From the NCBI GenBank assembly GCA_016717145.1, contig JADKGD010000074.1, positions 62,001-126,000 of the forward strand: DNA of 64,000 nt, given 5' to 3'. A program made the translations under genes and the position numbers. Numbering within the stretch: position 1 is the first letter of the stretch; each line of letters begins with the position of its first letter. The notes beneath the pieces are model-generated. The model was not told the DNA's origin. It did no database searches and saw nothing but the letters and a program-made list of their open reading frames with translations. The stretch comes from Saprospiraceae bacterium. GTDB lineage: Bacteria > Bacteroidota > Bacteroidia > Chitinophagales > Saprospiraceae. This document shows positions 18,826 to 27,602 of this stretch, piece after piece.

Positions 18826-19198
18826 AGATTCATTGTGTCTAAATTAAGTATTCGAATAATTTTTATTACCAAGCAATAAATAATTATTAATCCTTAGCGC
18901 TCAATACCCAAAATTATACATTTAGCTAAAGTCCGGGCAAATCAATTCTTCTATATATTAAACCTTAATAGGAACGGTAATCAAATCGCAATCTATACGA
19001 CACTATATCACTTTCGTCAATCTTAATAAATCAGTTTAATATTATAAATATTTTATCAATTACAGTACAATTATTCATTATATATTAATTATTTGATATT
19101 TAATTCTGTTTAAGGAATAATAATAATTCAAATACAGAATATATTGAATGGGTATTATATTAATAAAAATAGTATATGATATAATTCTGAACAATAAC

Positions 19199-19231
19199 TT
19201 TGCTTAAATTTGGTTAATATGATTATATTTG
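19199..19231 (+). promoter_or_regulatory. Promoter of the first tandem outer-membrane protein
   Basis: TTTG (19199-19202), 21 bases, TATATTTG (19224-19231) is a near-ideal Bacteroidota promoter. It lies inside the longest possible ORF (from 19210). This argues that the true start is the ATG at 19291, 60 bp downstream. Confidence 0.65.
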
Positions 19232-19290
19232 ATCAATATTTACATTGTTTAATTTTTGATCAGGTAATTCCTGAAATTAAAATGTTTGAT

Positions 19291-19965
19291 ATGAAAAGAT
19301 TAATACTGTTTTTATTTTTTTTAATTGCAATTATAGTGCAATCAAATGGTCAATATAGTAAAAAATCAAAAGAACTTTACAGTTCAAAGTATGGTTTAAA
19401 AATGGCCGGTGGATTAATTTTAGTGAGACGTGAAATAAGTGAAATTGGCAATGAAGAAAATTATGTTGTTAACCAGGTAACTCTAGCCCGTACCTTGCCT
19501 CAAAAATCTTTTGGCCTGTTTGGAAGAAAAAAATTCGGTTGGTTATATGCAGAAGCAAATGCGCTATATTCGTCTTATGGTATGGCATTTGACGTTACTT
19601 CCTACTCAACCGGCGTTGAAACAAAAAAAGAAATGGTCGAAAAATTTGGGTATGTTGACCTTCAAATCATGGGTGGGCTTACTACCAATGGATTCAGAAT
19701 TGGTGTTGGACCAGTTATGCATGTCTTAGCCCGCCATGATTCCGAATTAGCGGTATTGGACAACTTTAACCAAAAATTGAGAAATATTAGTTATGGTTTC
19801 ACTGGCTCCATAGGCTATGATTTAAATAGATTTAGTTTTGATTTAAGATATGATAAAGCTTTTAGAACTGTAGGTGACCACATATACTACGGTAACAAAA
19901 AATCACTATTTCTTGAAACACCGGATGCCCTTATGATTTCTATTGCTTATGCAATTATTGATTAA
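19291..19965 (+). CDS. Outer-membrane beta-barrel-like protein, tandem paralogue 1
   Basis: This 224-residue exported protein is of unknown function. The start is placed at the ATG 19291 rather than 19210 for three reasons: MKRLILFLFFLIAIIVQSNGQ is a clean signal peptide, the promoter lies inside the longer reading, and the length then matches the paralogue downstream (223). The body alternates polar and hydrophobic residues with many aromatic and Gly residues (FGYVDLQIMGG, RIGVGPVMHVLA, FSFDLRYDKAFRTVGDHIYYG). This pattern fits a small outer-membrane barrel of about eight strands. It shares long identical blocks with the next gene. Its own promoter and terminator make it an independent unit. 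Confidence 0.75.
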   Translation: MKRLILFLFFLIAIIVQSNGQYSKKSKELYSSKYGLKMAGGLILVRREISEIGNEENYVVNQVTLARTLPQKSFGLFGRKKFGWLYAEANALYSSYGMAFDVTSYSTGVETKKEMVEKFGYVDLQIMGGLTTNGFRIGVGPVMHVLARHDSELAVLDNFNQKLRNISYGFTGSIGYDLNRFSFDLRYDKAFRTVGDHIYYGNKKSLFLETPDALMISIAYAIID

Positions 19966-20001
19966 ACTCAAGTTTAATAAAAACGTCCTAAAAAACATAA
20001 T

Positions 20002-20033
20002 AAAAGCCACCTTGAGTTCAAGGTGGCTTTTTT
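20002..20033 (+). terminator. Intrinsic terminator after tandem outer-membrane protein 1
   Basis: AAAAGCCACCTTGA and TCAAGGTGGCTTTT form a near-perfect stem with a tight loop followed by a T run. The remainder of the spacer (20034-20363) is AT-rich without any ORF or clear promoter box. Confidence 0.85.
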
Positions 20034-20363
20034 ATGTCTTACACTTTCCGCGTATTTATATTCTAACTACAATTTATTTATGTCGGATATTTTACATAAG
20101 TCTGCATTTTAAGCTCTTTTCATAGACATATGTAAAATTTAAAAATATCTAATACGTCATATTATATATTGAATTAAATCATTTAATGACACATATTAGT
20201 ATGATAATTTTGATATTTATATTAATATCAAAATTTTATACTATTTCTATCTATAATACACATGTGAATAAAAAAAATATTCTGGCATACTATTTACATA
20301 CAAATATAATGTGCGTATTTTTTATAAAACCCATTCATTACAAATAAAACAAAATTTAATCCA

Positions 20364-21035
20364 ATGAAAAATTTATTCTTTTCCTCAATGCTCCTATTCT
20401 TTGTTTGTCAAGCATTTGGACAAATCACACCGCTTGCAAAAGAAAAATTCAAATCCAGATATGGCGTAAAAGTTGTTGCAGGTTTGATCTCCAATAGACC
20501 TGAAAGTACTTATCTTGGTGATGAAAGCGGTGTAGCTTTGTATGAAATTTCGACTGCAAGAACTTTGATGCAAACATCTTTTGGTATGTTTGCTCAAAAA
20601 AAATATGGTTTCCTATATGTTGACGCCAGTGCTGTGTACTCTAATTATGGTGTTGTCTTTGATGTAAGTTCCATCTCTGGAAGAGATGAGACAAATCATA
20701 ATATGATCGAAAAATTTGGCTACATTGATCTTCAGATTATGGGGGGCATAACAAGTCACGGTTTAAGAATTGGTGTTGGACCAGTGATGCATATTTTAGC
20801 AAATCATTCATCTGAATTGACTCATCTCGAAAATTTTTCTCAAAGAATGAGAACTACAAGTTATGGATTTAGTAGTACTTTAGGTTATGACATAGGTATT
20901 TTTAGTTTTGATCTAAGATATGACAAAGCATTTAGAACTGTTGGTGATCACATTTATTATGGTTATAAAAAATCACAGTTTCACTCCACGCCGGATGCAG
21001 TTTCATTCTCTATTGGAATTGCACTGGCCAGATAA
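20364..21035 (+). CDS. Outer-membrane beta-barrel-like protein, tandem paralogue 2
   Basis: This 223-residue paralogue of the preceding gene has a signal peptide at residues 1-19 (MKNLFFSSMLLFFVCQAFG, cleavage before Q). The two share the blocks MIEKFGYIDLQIMGG, RIGVGPVMH, SFDLRYDKAFRTVGDHIYYG and a TPDA near the end. Around half of the positions are identical by eye, with variation concentrated in stretches that would be loops. The function is unknown. The duplication is recent enough for clear alignment but old enough that the flanking DNA no longer matches. It is followed by its own terminator and converges on a T9SS cargo gene. Confidence 0.75.
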   Translation: MKNLFFSSMLLFFVCQAFGQITPLAKEKFKSRYGVKVVAGLISNRPESTYLGDESGVALYEISTARTLMQTSFGMFAQKKYGFLYVDASAVYSNYGVVFDVSSISGRDETNHNMIEKFGYIDLQIMGGITSHGLRIGVGPVMHILANHSSELTHLENFSQRMRTTSYGFSSTLGYDIGIFSFDLRYDKAFRTVGDHIYYGYKKSQFHSTPDAVSFSIGIALAR

Positions 21036-21061
21036 TCGTACGCACCTGATTTGAGATTCAA

Positions 21062-21096
21062 GAAAAGAGTCACTTGCAATGCTAGTGGCTCTTTTC
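21062..21096 (+). terminator. Intrinsic terminator after tandem outer-membrane protein 2
   Basis: AAAAGAGTCACT and AGTGGCTCTTTT pair (one G-T) around a nine-base loop, followed by T residues. Confidence 0.8.
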
Positions 21097-21115
21097 ATAT
21101 TGATTTCTGATACCA

Positions 21116-21892
21116 CTAATTAACTTTAATTAATTTTTTTCTTATCTGTTGATTTTTATTAAAAGCTGAAATAAAATAAATTCCAGCAGGCAGCAAAGTG
21201 GCATTAAATGTGAATGTATTTTTATCGTTTTGAGATATAGTCTTTTTTTCTAATTGCCTTCCAAAAGCATCCTCAATAATAAAAACAATTTCCTCATTAC
21301 AATTTGATGTTACATCAATTTCAGTATGATAAAAAAATGGGTTCGGAAAAGCTTTAATATTCAGACAAAAAGGTTTGTTTGTATTTTCTACAGTATTAGT
21401 TGACAATGTAACATTCATCTTCATTTCTCCAAAACCATAACATGAACCACCGTGGTTTTGAAGTGCTGTAAGTAAAATGTATCTGGCTTCTATATTGTCA
21501 AGTGAAGGACCAATAAAACCTTCATATATTGGCTTTCCAGAAGCTTCCGGCATATCAAAATCAGGTAATGATATCCAGGTAATACCGTCAAGAGAAACAT
21601 CAATGGCCATTTTTTTAACCCCATTTGAAAGTCTATCAGCCTCATTATTATTCCACCAATAGGTCTCACCTAAAGCATATCTGTGACCCAGGTTATACAA
21701 TATCCAATGCGAGACGCCGCGGTCAGGATTTGGAGATTGTTTTTTATTGCAGGAAATCCAGCCGTCATACCATGTTGTGCTATGCTGATCCATAAAACAC
21801 TGTGCATTCATATTTAAGGTAAAAAATATTACTAAAAAGTGTATGATTAAAAGCTTCATATACCTCAGGTTGAATTTTGTTGTTTGAATCAT
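21116..21892 (-). CDS. Exported protein with discoidin-like region and T9SS C-terminal sorting domain
   Basis: The open frame reaches 21931, but that start overlaps the upstream gene's stop at 21912. The likely starts are the ATG at 21892 or the one at 21859 (MKLLIIHFLVIFFTLNMNAQ), both giving a signal peptide. The middle ~120 residues (YDGWISCN, HWILYNLGHRYALGETYWWNN, IDVSLDGITW, ARYILLTALQNHGGSCYGFGEMKMNV) look like a compact F5/8-type C (discoidin) fold, often carbohydrate-binding. The last ~75 residues (AFPNPF, VFIIEDAFGRQL, LLPAGIYFISAF, KKLIKVN) are a type-A T9SS sorting domain, so the protein should reach the surface. It sits directly after DUF1501 and is probably in the same operon. 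Confidence 0.8.
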   Translation of the reverse strand: MIQTTKFNLRYMKLLIIHFLVIFFTLNMNAQCFMDQHSTTWYDGWISCNKKQSPNPDRGVSHWILYNLGHRYALGETYWWNNNEADRLSNGVKKMAIDVSLDGITWISLPDFDMPEASGKPIYEGFIGPSLDNIEARYILLTALQNHGGSCYGFGEMKMNVTLSTNTVENTNKPFCLNIKAFPNPFFYHTEIDVTSNCNEEIVFIIEDAFGRQLEKKTISQNDKNTFTFNATLLPAGIYFISAFNKNQQIRKKLIKVN

Positions 21893-21911
21893 GATATCTG
21901 TTTTAGGTGAA

Positions 21912-23309
21912 TTAAAGGTCCAAAAAACCAATCGGAGCAGAAGTTCCGGGAGAATAAAAATTACCTAAATTAGGTAAAATCGTCTGTAATTCAGATATTG
22001 GAACTCCAAACCAAAGCGCAAGTTCAGCAAAATAAAGATCATTAGGAGTAGTGGGTATAAGCACACCTCCACCAATGTCTAAACTACTGTCCAATCCAAG
22101 GTCAGGAAATTGTCCAAACATTTGATTTCCTTTTACCGGACCCCCAAAAGTAAAAACGTTTCCACCCCAGGCATGATCGGTGCCATTTCCATTGGATGTA
22201 AGCGTTCTTCCAAATTCTGACATTGAAAATGTCACGACTGAATCTTTTATTTGAATTTCACTCAATACGTTATTAAATTCTGATATCGCGTTGTCAAGTT
22301 CATTAAATAAATAATTCTGATCCCCCAATAATTCATCATGAGTATCCCAACCTCCGTAATCAATAAAAAATATTTGCTTTTTAAATCCTAATTTTTCACG
22401 AGCGGAAATGATCTTTGCAATCATTTTAAAATTACCTGATAAGTTTGTACTAGAAAAATTTGTTGCAAATTCCGGTATCTCATCTATGGCGGCTTGAAAT
22501 TGAAGGCTAGAATCCAACGAGTTCCTAAAAATCCCTTTATAACTATCTCTAAATGGATCATTATATGTCCGCCCAAATAATTTGTCTATAGCAGCTTTTC
22601 GTTGAGGTCCGGCTCCATACATATCTTCATAGCCTATCAAACCGGTTGCGCCATCATTATTAACGGTATATTCTACATTACGATTGCTACTTTGAAAAGT
22701 ATTTATACCTCCAAGCGATACATTCATTGATATACTATCGTTGGTATTTACTGAATAGAGCAAATCTGAAATCCTTCCGGCCCATCCTTTGATCAGTCTT
22801 TCACTACTTACACCTGTTTGCCATTGATTTGTCTGATCAGAATGAGAAAAAAGTCCCAAAGGTATTGGAGTACTACCCTCTACAAAAGCTGGTTTTGTAA
22901 TTGGAGCTATCAAGGTACCTATATTATTTATAAAACATAATTCACCTTGATTAAACATATTTTGCATACCTATTAAGGCAGGATGCAAACCATATGGAAT
23001 GCCGCTAAGATTTATTGGGTTGATAGGTAAAAGACTTTCTGCAGGTAAAGATAAATTAGAACGGGAATCTGCATAAACCTGATATGATTCAGGCAATTTT
23101 GGCACTATCATGTTGTAGGAATCTGCTCCTCCGCCTAAATACAGGCCAACCAAAGCTTTATAATCTCCTGCAGCTGAATTCTGACCAAGTAATGCAGCAG
23201 CACCTAAATTTCTTAAATTGAATAATGAAGTAGCAGAAGTAGAAAGTCCCCCACCAAATAAAGCAGCCATTTTCATAAAATTCCTACGAGAAAACGATTC
23301 TTTAGACAT
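21912..23309 (-). CDS. DUF1501-domain protein with Tat-type signal
   Basis: This 465-residue exported protein of the DUF1501 family (sulfatase/alkaline-phosphatase-like fold by family knowledge) has an N-terminal twin-arginine signal, SRRNFMKMAALFGG. Next comes KALVGLYLGGGADSYNMIVP, the usual DUF1501 start, followed by SHSDQTNQWQTG, the IDYGGWDTHDEL block and FSMSEFGRTLTSNGNGTDHAWGGN near residue 390, which carries candidate metal ligands. No activity is established for the family. DUF1501 genes almost always pair with DUF1800, as here: the DUF1800 stop is 5 bp upstream, so the two are co-transcribed. Confidence 0.92.
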   Translation of the reverse strand: MSKESFSRRNFMKMAALFGGGLSTSATSLFNLRNLGAAALLGQNSAAGDYKALVGLYLGGGADSYNMIVPKLPESYQVYADSRSNLSLPAESLLPINPINLSGIPYGLHPALIGMQNMFNQGELCFINNIGTLIAPITKPAFVEGSTPIPLGLFSHSDQTNQWQTGVSSERLIKGWAGRISDLLYSVNTNDSISMNVSLGGINTFQSSNRNVEYTVNNDGATGLIGYEDMYGAGPQRKAAIDKLFGRTYNDPFRDSYKGIFRNSLDSSLQFQAAIDEIPEFATNFSSTNLSGNFKMIAKIISAREKLGFKKQIFFIDYGGWDTHDELLGDQNYLFNELDNAISEFNNVLSEIQIKDSVVTFSMSEFGRTLTSNGNGTDHAWGGNVFTFGGPVKGNQMFGQFPDLGLDSSLDIGGGVLIPTTPNDLYFAELALWFGVPISELQTILPNLGNFYSPGTSAPIGFLDL

Positions 23310-23314
23310 AGATA

Positions 23315-25114
23315 TTATTTTTTTATGACGTAATCCGGGCTAATAAATGTTAAATATAAAGCAAGAATTATTTTTTCACGACTTCCATAAAGTGTAGGAA
23401 CCATGTTTTTTATTGATTCTTTAATTGTTGCACGAGTTTCTTCACTCATTCTTCCATTGGTAAATAACAGGTCAATATGATTGATCAAAACCTCATCATC
23501 ATGCGCTATTTCAAAATATCCTGATGCATTCGTTGGCCCTTGAAAATAATCATCTTCCCAGTTATTGACTGTATATTCATAATAGTTCCAGATAAAAGCT
23601 AAATTAGCATAATCTAATGAGGTGAGGCTATTTAAAATTTGAAACTCAGGGGCAACCAATCCTGAATCACTTAAGACACCTGTTGGCATGTAGTCCGGGG
23701 AATAAAAATTAAATACGCTTGGCGCAGAAAGTGGGTGCTGGAAAGTGCTATTTTCAAGATTGCTTCCGTGGTTAAAAAAATAGCCTGAAGGCAATTCAAT
23801 TCCTACGCCTTTTAGAAATTGAGTATGTCTTAAGACCGGTTCCATTAATTTTCCAAAGCCAGCTGCATAGGTAAATTCGCATTCCCTTGCCTCTTCATCC
23901 ATAATAATAGCATTTACCGTGGCTTTAAGGTTTCCTCTTACTCCGCTACCATCGTTATTAAAAATGGAAGCTACTCTGCCAATATATTCATTTGAGGGGT
24001 TGGATGAAACCAAACGCTGAATGAGTAAGCGACTAATAAAAGGACCTGTGTTGGGATGATTAAAAAGAATATCAATGGCATCGCTTATGTCTTTCATGCC
24101 GCTTTGATTATTAGGAATTACGTGCGATCCAAATAATATTTTTTCACCTTGCTGATGCCATTCTTCATACATCTTCATTGGTTTTGTCATATCTGCACCA
24201 TATAATCCTGAACCAAATTCCGGCTCATTCATTCCCTCAATGGAGGCAGAAATCCCCAGCCCGGTAAATACTTTTGCCAATTCAGCAATATCATTATTAT
24301 TATATGTTGGAATATTGTTGCCATTTCCGTCTACTTTTCTGGTGCCGTCAATATTCAATTCATACAAACCAATGGTAAAAAGCTGCATTACTTCTCTGGC
24401 AAAATTCTGATCAGGGTGAATATTTTCTTCCGGAATTTCCTTAGGATTGTTGAGGTGGCTTAAATATGAACCCATACATGGATGTAATGTCATTTCCAAC
24501 AATAAATCCCTAAAATTACCAAAGGCATTTCTTGAAAGCAAATCATAATAAGAAGCAAGACCTCGTGCATAATTCCCGATATCCGCATCGTCTGAAACAA
24601 CCAAAATCTGGCTCAATGCATAGGCAATACGCTGTCGGAGCTGATCCTTTCCAAATGTGTTAATATTCCACCACGAATACCTGAAGTGGCGCCAATCGGG
24701 ATTTGGAGATACATCCTCCGGATCAACACCCTTATTTATGTAAAAGTCATACAAGACCTTTGCAAAGCTATCTGTTTGAATCAGATAATTACTTCGTTCT
24801 GACGCAAACTGCTTATCCATCCAACCTTGTTTGCCTAAAGTTATAGCAGCATCAATATCTTCCATATCATATCCGAAGGATGTCTGAGATAAAAACCGGG
24901 ACATTTCAGCCCTTTTACCATTCAGACCGGAACCTGATATGGTTTTTTCACCTGATGCAGTTTCATAAAAAAAATTTCTTTCGTTTTCATCACTTGTGGT
25001 AATGACAATACCTTTGCTGTGTCCTGCACCAATAAAGTCTGTATATGGTTGGCAATATGTTGCCGAGAAGTAAATAATACATAAAATTAAGGTAATCGTT
25101 ATTTTCATTTGCAT
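23315..25114 (-). CDS. DUF1800-domain exported protein
   Basis: The frame is open to 25207, but the signal peptide begins at MQMKITITLILCIIYFSATYCQ, so the start is taken at 25114 (alternatively 25108). The mature protein is about 600 residues and shows DUF1800 landmarks: FLSQTSFGYDMEDID near the N-terminus, FRYSWWNINTFGKDQLRQRIAYALSQILVVSD, FRDLLLEMTLHPCMGSYLSHLNN, NFAREVMQLFTIGLYELN, EWHQQGEKILFG, RLLIQRLVSSNPSNEYIGRVA and FNFYSPDY. The family's biochemical function is unknown. It is co-transcribed with DUF1501 (5-bp gap) in a likely three-gene unit. It follows the MbnP/peroxidase pair on the same strand after a 269-bp spacer without features. Confidence 0.9.
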   Translation of the reverse strand: MQMKITITLILCIIYFSATYCQPYTDFIGAGHSKGIVITTSDENERNFFYETASGEKTISGSGLNGKRAEMSRFLSQTSFGYDMEDIDAAITLGKQGWMDKQFASERSNYLIQTDSFAKVLYDFYINKGVDPEDVSPNPDWRHFRYSWWNINTFGKDQLRQRIAYALSQILVVSDDADIGNYARGLASYYDLLSRNAFGNFRDLLLEMTLHPCMGSYLSHLNNPKEIPEENIHPDQNFAREVMQLFTIGLYELNIDGTRKVDGNGNNIPTYNNNDIAELAKVFTGLGISASIEGMNEPEFGSGLYGADMTKPMKMYEEWHQQGEKILFGSHVIPNNQSGMKDISDAIDILFNHPNTGPFISRLLIQRLVSSNPSNEYIGRVASIFNNDGSGVRGNLKATVNAIIMDEEARECEFTYAAGFGKLMEPVLRHTQFLKGVGIELPSGYFFNHGSNLENSTFQHPLSAPSVFNFYSPDYMPTGVLSDSGLVAPEFQILNSLTSLDYANLAFIWNYYEYTVNNWEDDYFQGPTNASGYFEIAHDDEVLINHIDLLFTNGRMSEETRATIKESIKNMVPTLYGSREKIILALYLTFISPDYVIKK

Positions 25115-25383
25115 AAATAAATTTTTAAGGATTGTATACCTGTTGACTAATCGTACCTGTAATAAGATCATTTTGATACTCATGCCTATCAAGTAATAAG
25201 ATATCAAAAATTATCATTACGCTCCCAAAATGTCATATGTTAAACGAAATTAATCAATTTCCCCCTAAATCAATATTAAGTCTTTACATAATCGTTCAAA
25301 ATATTGTAAAATACATAGCCTTTCACTCGCGAACAAAGTATGATAACTAAAACAGTATTAATTAATCAATAAACAAAAATGTA

Positions 25384-26430
25384 CTAATTGGGGTCTTTGA
25401 AAGCAGGATTTGTTAAAAATGAATCATCTGTAAGTGTATGTAAAAAAGCAATAACATCATCCCTATCTTGTTTGGTGAGACCAAGTCCTCCTGGTTGAAT
25501 GTTGTATTGCATTAAAACATCCAGAGTTGATGAGTTGTTAACACCTACATTATAATGTTTAAGAACATCATCAAGGGAAGAAAATCGCCCGTCATGCATA
25601 TAAGGTCCGGTAACGGCAATATTTCTAAGAGAAGGTGTCTTAAACTTAGCCCTATCTTCCGGCAAAAAGCTAACTTTTTCCCTGCCCGTATCTGTAAAAG
25701 AAATATCTTCATCCAGACCATTGTTCATATAATCATCATTTGAAAAGTTAAAACCTCCGTGACAATGAAAACATTCTGCCCCTTTTGTTTTTCCGGTGGG
25801 ATCAAATTCTTTAAAAAATAAATTCCTTCCACGTTCTTCTGAATCAGTCAATGTAGTCTTTCCATTTAAAAATCTGTCATATTTAGCATCATTTGAGACA
25901 AGTGTAAACATAAACTGTTCTAAAGCAAATGAAATATTTACACTATTTATAGCACCATCAACAAACGATCTTGTAAATTGATCCTTATATAAGTTGGTTG
26001 AGGATAGTTTAAGGATTACATTATCTAAAGTTTCATTCATCTCGAGATGATCCTGAATTGGTTTTAAGGCCTGATCCCTTAGCTTTGGTGCACGTCCATC
26101 CCAAAAAAATCCATTATTATGCCAGGCCATATTTATTATTGGCATTGCTTGTCTGGTGCCTTCAAGTCCGTCAACTCCTTTACTAAAAGTATTTAAATCT
26201 GAAAATCCATCTTTCTGGGCATGACAACCTGCACATGCCAATTTATTACCTTTTGACAACATTTTTTCATAAAAGAGCATACGTCCAAGTTTTATTCCTT
26301 CTATGGTTAATTTATTATCCAAGGGAAGCTCGGGCGTCGGAAAATTTCCATACTCTAATGTATAAGGCGTTGAATCATAAGTGATTAATTCACCTACAGT
26401 TTTGTCTTTGGAACATCTAAGGAAGCACAA
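25384..26430 (-). CDS. Di-haem cytochrome c peroxidase, MauG/MbnH type
   Basis: This exported di-haem protein has two CxxCH haem-attachment sites, CAGCH (residues 66-70 of the open frame) and CFHCH (near 216). It also has family blocks LGRMLFYEKMLSKGNKLACAGCH, FSKGVDGLEGTRQAMPIINMAWH, FFWDGRAPKLRDQAL, FKTPSLRNIAVTGPYMHDGRF and DVIAFLHTLTD. The frame opens at a TTG (26430) with no room for a signal peptide. Reading on upstream gives KIFYVLTLLCFLRCSK, a lipoprotein-like leader. This could start at a rare ATT (26466), or at the ATG 26444 if one T is missing. Its neighbour is an MbnP-like gene. In the MbnH/MbnP pair, the di-haem enzyme modifies a tryptophan of its copper-binding partner, so that reaction is a reasonable but untested guess. 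Confidence 0.88.
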   Translation of the reverse strand: MCFLRCSKDKTVGELITYDSTPYTLEYGNFPTPELPLDNKLTIEGIKLGRMLFYEKMLSKGNKLACAGCHAQKDGFSDLNTFSKGVDGLEGTRQAMPIINMAWHNNGFFWDGRAPKLRDQALKPIQDHLEMNETLDNVILKLSSTNLYKDQFTRSFVDGAINSVNISFALEQFMFTLVSNDAKYDRFLNGKTTLTDSEERGRNLFFKEFDPTGKTKGAECFHCHGGFNFSNDDYMNNGLDEDISFTDTGREKVSFLPEDRAKFKTPSLRNIAVTGPYMHDGRFSSLDDVLKHYNVGVNNSSTLDVLMQYNIQPGGLGLTKQDRDDVIAFLHTLTDDSFLTNPAFKDPN

Positions 26431-26435
26431 AAGAG

Positions 26436-27189
26436 TTAATACATAAAATATTTTTTTTGATTTAATGAAATATTAACGTCATTTGAAGAATGTAACTGCA
26501 TATTTGAATAAATTTGCTGCCCTGAAATATTTGTAACTAAAAGAGAACTTTGATTGCCAGGAGTTTCCATAAACTTGATAAATATCATTCCATTTGAAGC
26601 AGATGTAGTAAAATAGCTGATGATTTGATATTATCATCTTTAATGGCAAGTTTATCTATTCTAAACGGCCACAGCATTGCCCCGCTTTTTTGTGTTCCCT
26701 ACCGTGCTGAATCAACCACCATTAAGCTCATTAATTAAAATTTGCTAACCGTTAGGTTTTTTTCGTTGTCAAAGCTCTTTTCGGTTCGCCTGTTGATCCC
26801 CAAACTAGTTTCGTTCCATCCAATGTTGTCTACCAGCCTTCAGCTAAAACCTATGCCCGTTGGATCTTGAATGCCGCTTCACACACAACGGGCAGTTGCC
26901 CCACACGTTTTGGGTCGTACATTTCTGTTTGTCCGGCTTTTTGCTTTACGTGTGTGTCTGGAAAAGTAGAATCGCCACTTTTATCATAAACACCAATTTG
27001 AGAAAGGTAAAATTCTGCCCTTTTTAAGATAACATTTTTACCATTCCATATTGGGAAAACTGTATTTTCCAGTATCAAATCTTCACTGCCAGCTTTGTGT
27101 TTGAATGTTATGGATAGCGGTTTTAAGTTTTGGGCTACCACAAAACCAACCATAAAAAAAAGCGATAAAAAAACAATCATTCGAATCAT
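26436..27189 (-). pseudogene. MbnP-like T9SS cargo, coding sequence interrupted
   Basis: The first ~85 codons (27189 down to about 26930) encode a signal peptide (MIRMIVFLSLFFMVGFVVAQ) and an MbnP-like start: LSITFKHKAGSEDLILEN, then FPIWNGKNVILKRAEFYLSQIGVYD. The frame then drifts into unrelated sequence and stops at 26851. From about 26640 to 26436 the same strand encodes a T9SS-type tail (GMIFIKFMETPGNQSSLLVTNISGQQIYSNM...). MbnP-like proteins of Bacteroidota commonly carry such a tail, so these are the two ends of one gene. The central copper/tryptophan region, about 120-150 residues in relatives, is gone. In its place is a GC-richer segment full of inverted repeats, described separately. 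It sits immediately before the di-haem peroxidase. Confidence 0.65.
26640..26960. other. GC-richer, palindrome-rich non-coding segment inside the MbnP-like gene
   Basis: This stretch differs in composition from its AT-rich surroundings and codes for nothing long. It holds nested inverted repeats: TGCCCGTTG (26854-26862) with CAACGGGCA (26886-26894), ACACGT (26903-26908) with ACGTGT (26948-26953), and CTAAC-C-GTTAG (26745-26755). No transposase, direct repeat or integron attC with both boxes was found. It may be a cassette or small mobile remnant, or a chimeric assembly join. Confidence 0.4.
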
Positions 27190-27299
27190 TTGGTATAAAT
27201 TTCAATCTTTAATCATTAATAAAAAATGCTAGGGTACTTGTTTGACATTCAATCAAATAAATACAAAAATACAAAACATAATTATATAGATACCTATAA

Positions 27300-27602
27300 C
27301 TATTTAAATTTCAATTTTTTCAGGATTTCAATAGATACACTGTCAGTCATATTTCCATCTCCTGTTACTAAAATACCCTTGACACCGGAAGAGGAAACAA
27401 TACCATATACAGTAGCTTCATCTGCCGGGTCTGAATTTCCTTCATACCTGAATACTTCAACAATTTCAAACTCATCAGGATTAAATTTTTCAGGGTGACA
27501 TACGATACAGTTTTTTTCAAGATTAAAATCTACTGTAAACCCCTGTGATCTCAGCTCATTGATGGCTTCTGAAACCGTTTCATAAAAATATTTATTTTCC
27601 AT
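27300..27602 (-). CDS. Small conserved-type hypothetical protein
   Basis: A frame of 110 codons is open, but the natural start is the internal ATG at 27602 (MENKYFYETVSEAINELRSQGF), giving 100 residues. It has a soluble, acidic alpha/beta pattern: an N-terminal helix, HPEKFNPDEFEIVEVFRYEGNSDPADEATVYGI in the middle and a C-terminal helix SVSIEILKKLKFK. Proteins that look like this occur widely in Bacteroidota and are sometimes labelled 'phosphoribosylpyrophosphate synthetase'. It has none of that enzyme's motifs, so I do not use the name. A -7 box (TATATTTG on minus, 27630-27637) is 28 bp upstream. It is monocistronic. Confidence 0.7.
   Translation of the reverse strand: MENKYFYETVSEAINELRSQGFTVDFNLEKNCIVCHPEKFNPDEFEIVEVFRYEGNSDPADEATVYGIVSSSGVKGILVTGDGNMTDSVSIEILKKLKFK

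Noticed and set aside
19210..19290. N-terminal extension of the first tandem outer-membrane protein
   Set aside because: It contains the promoter, is absent from the paralogue and would bury the signal peptide.
26745..26757. Integron attC site
   Set aside because: A GTTAGGT box is present, but no matching RYYYAAC box, L boxes or neighbouring cassettes or integrase were found.
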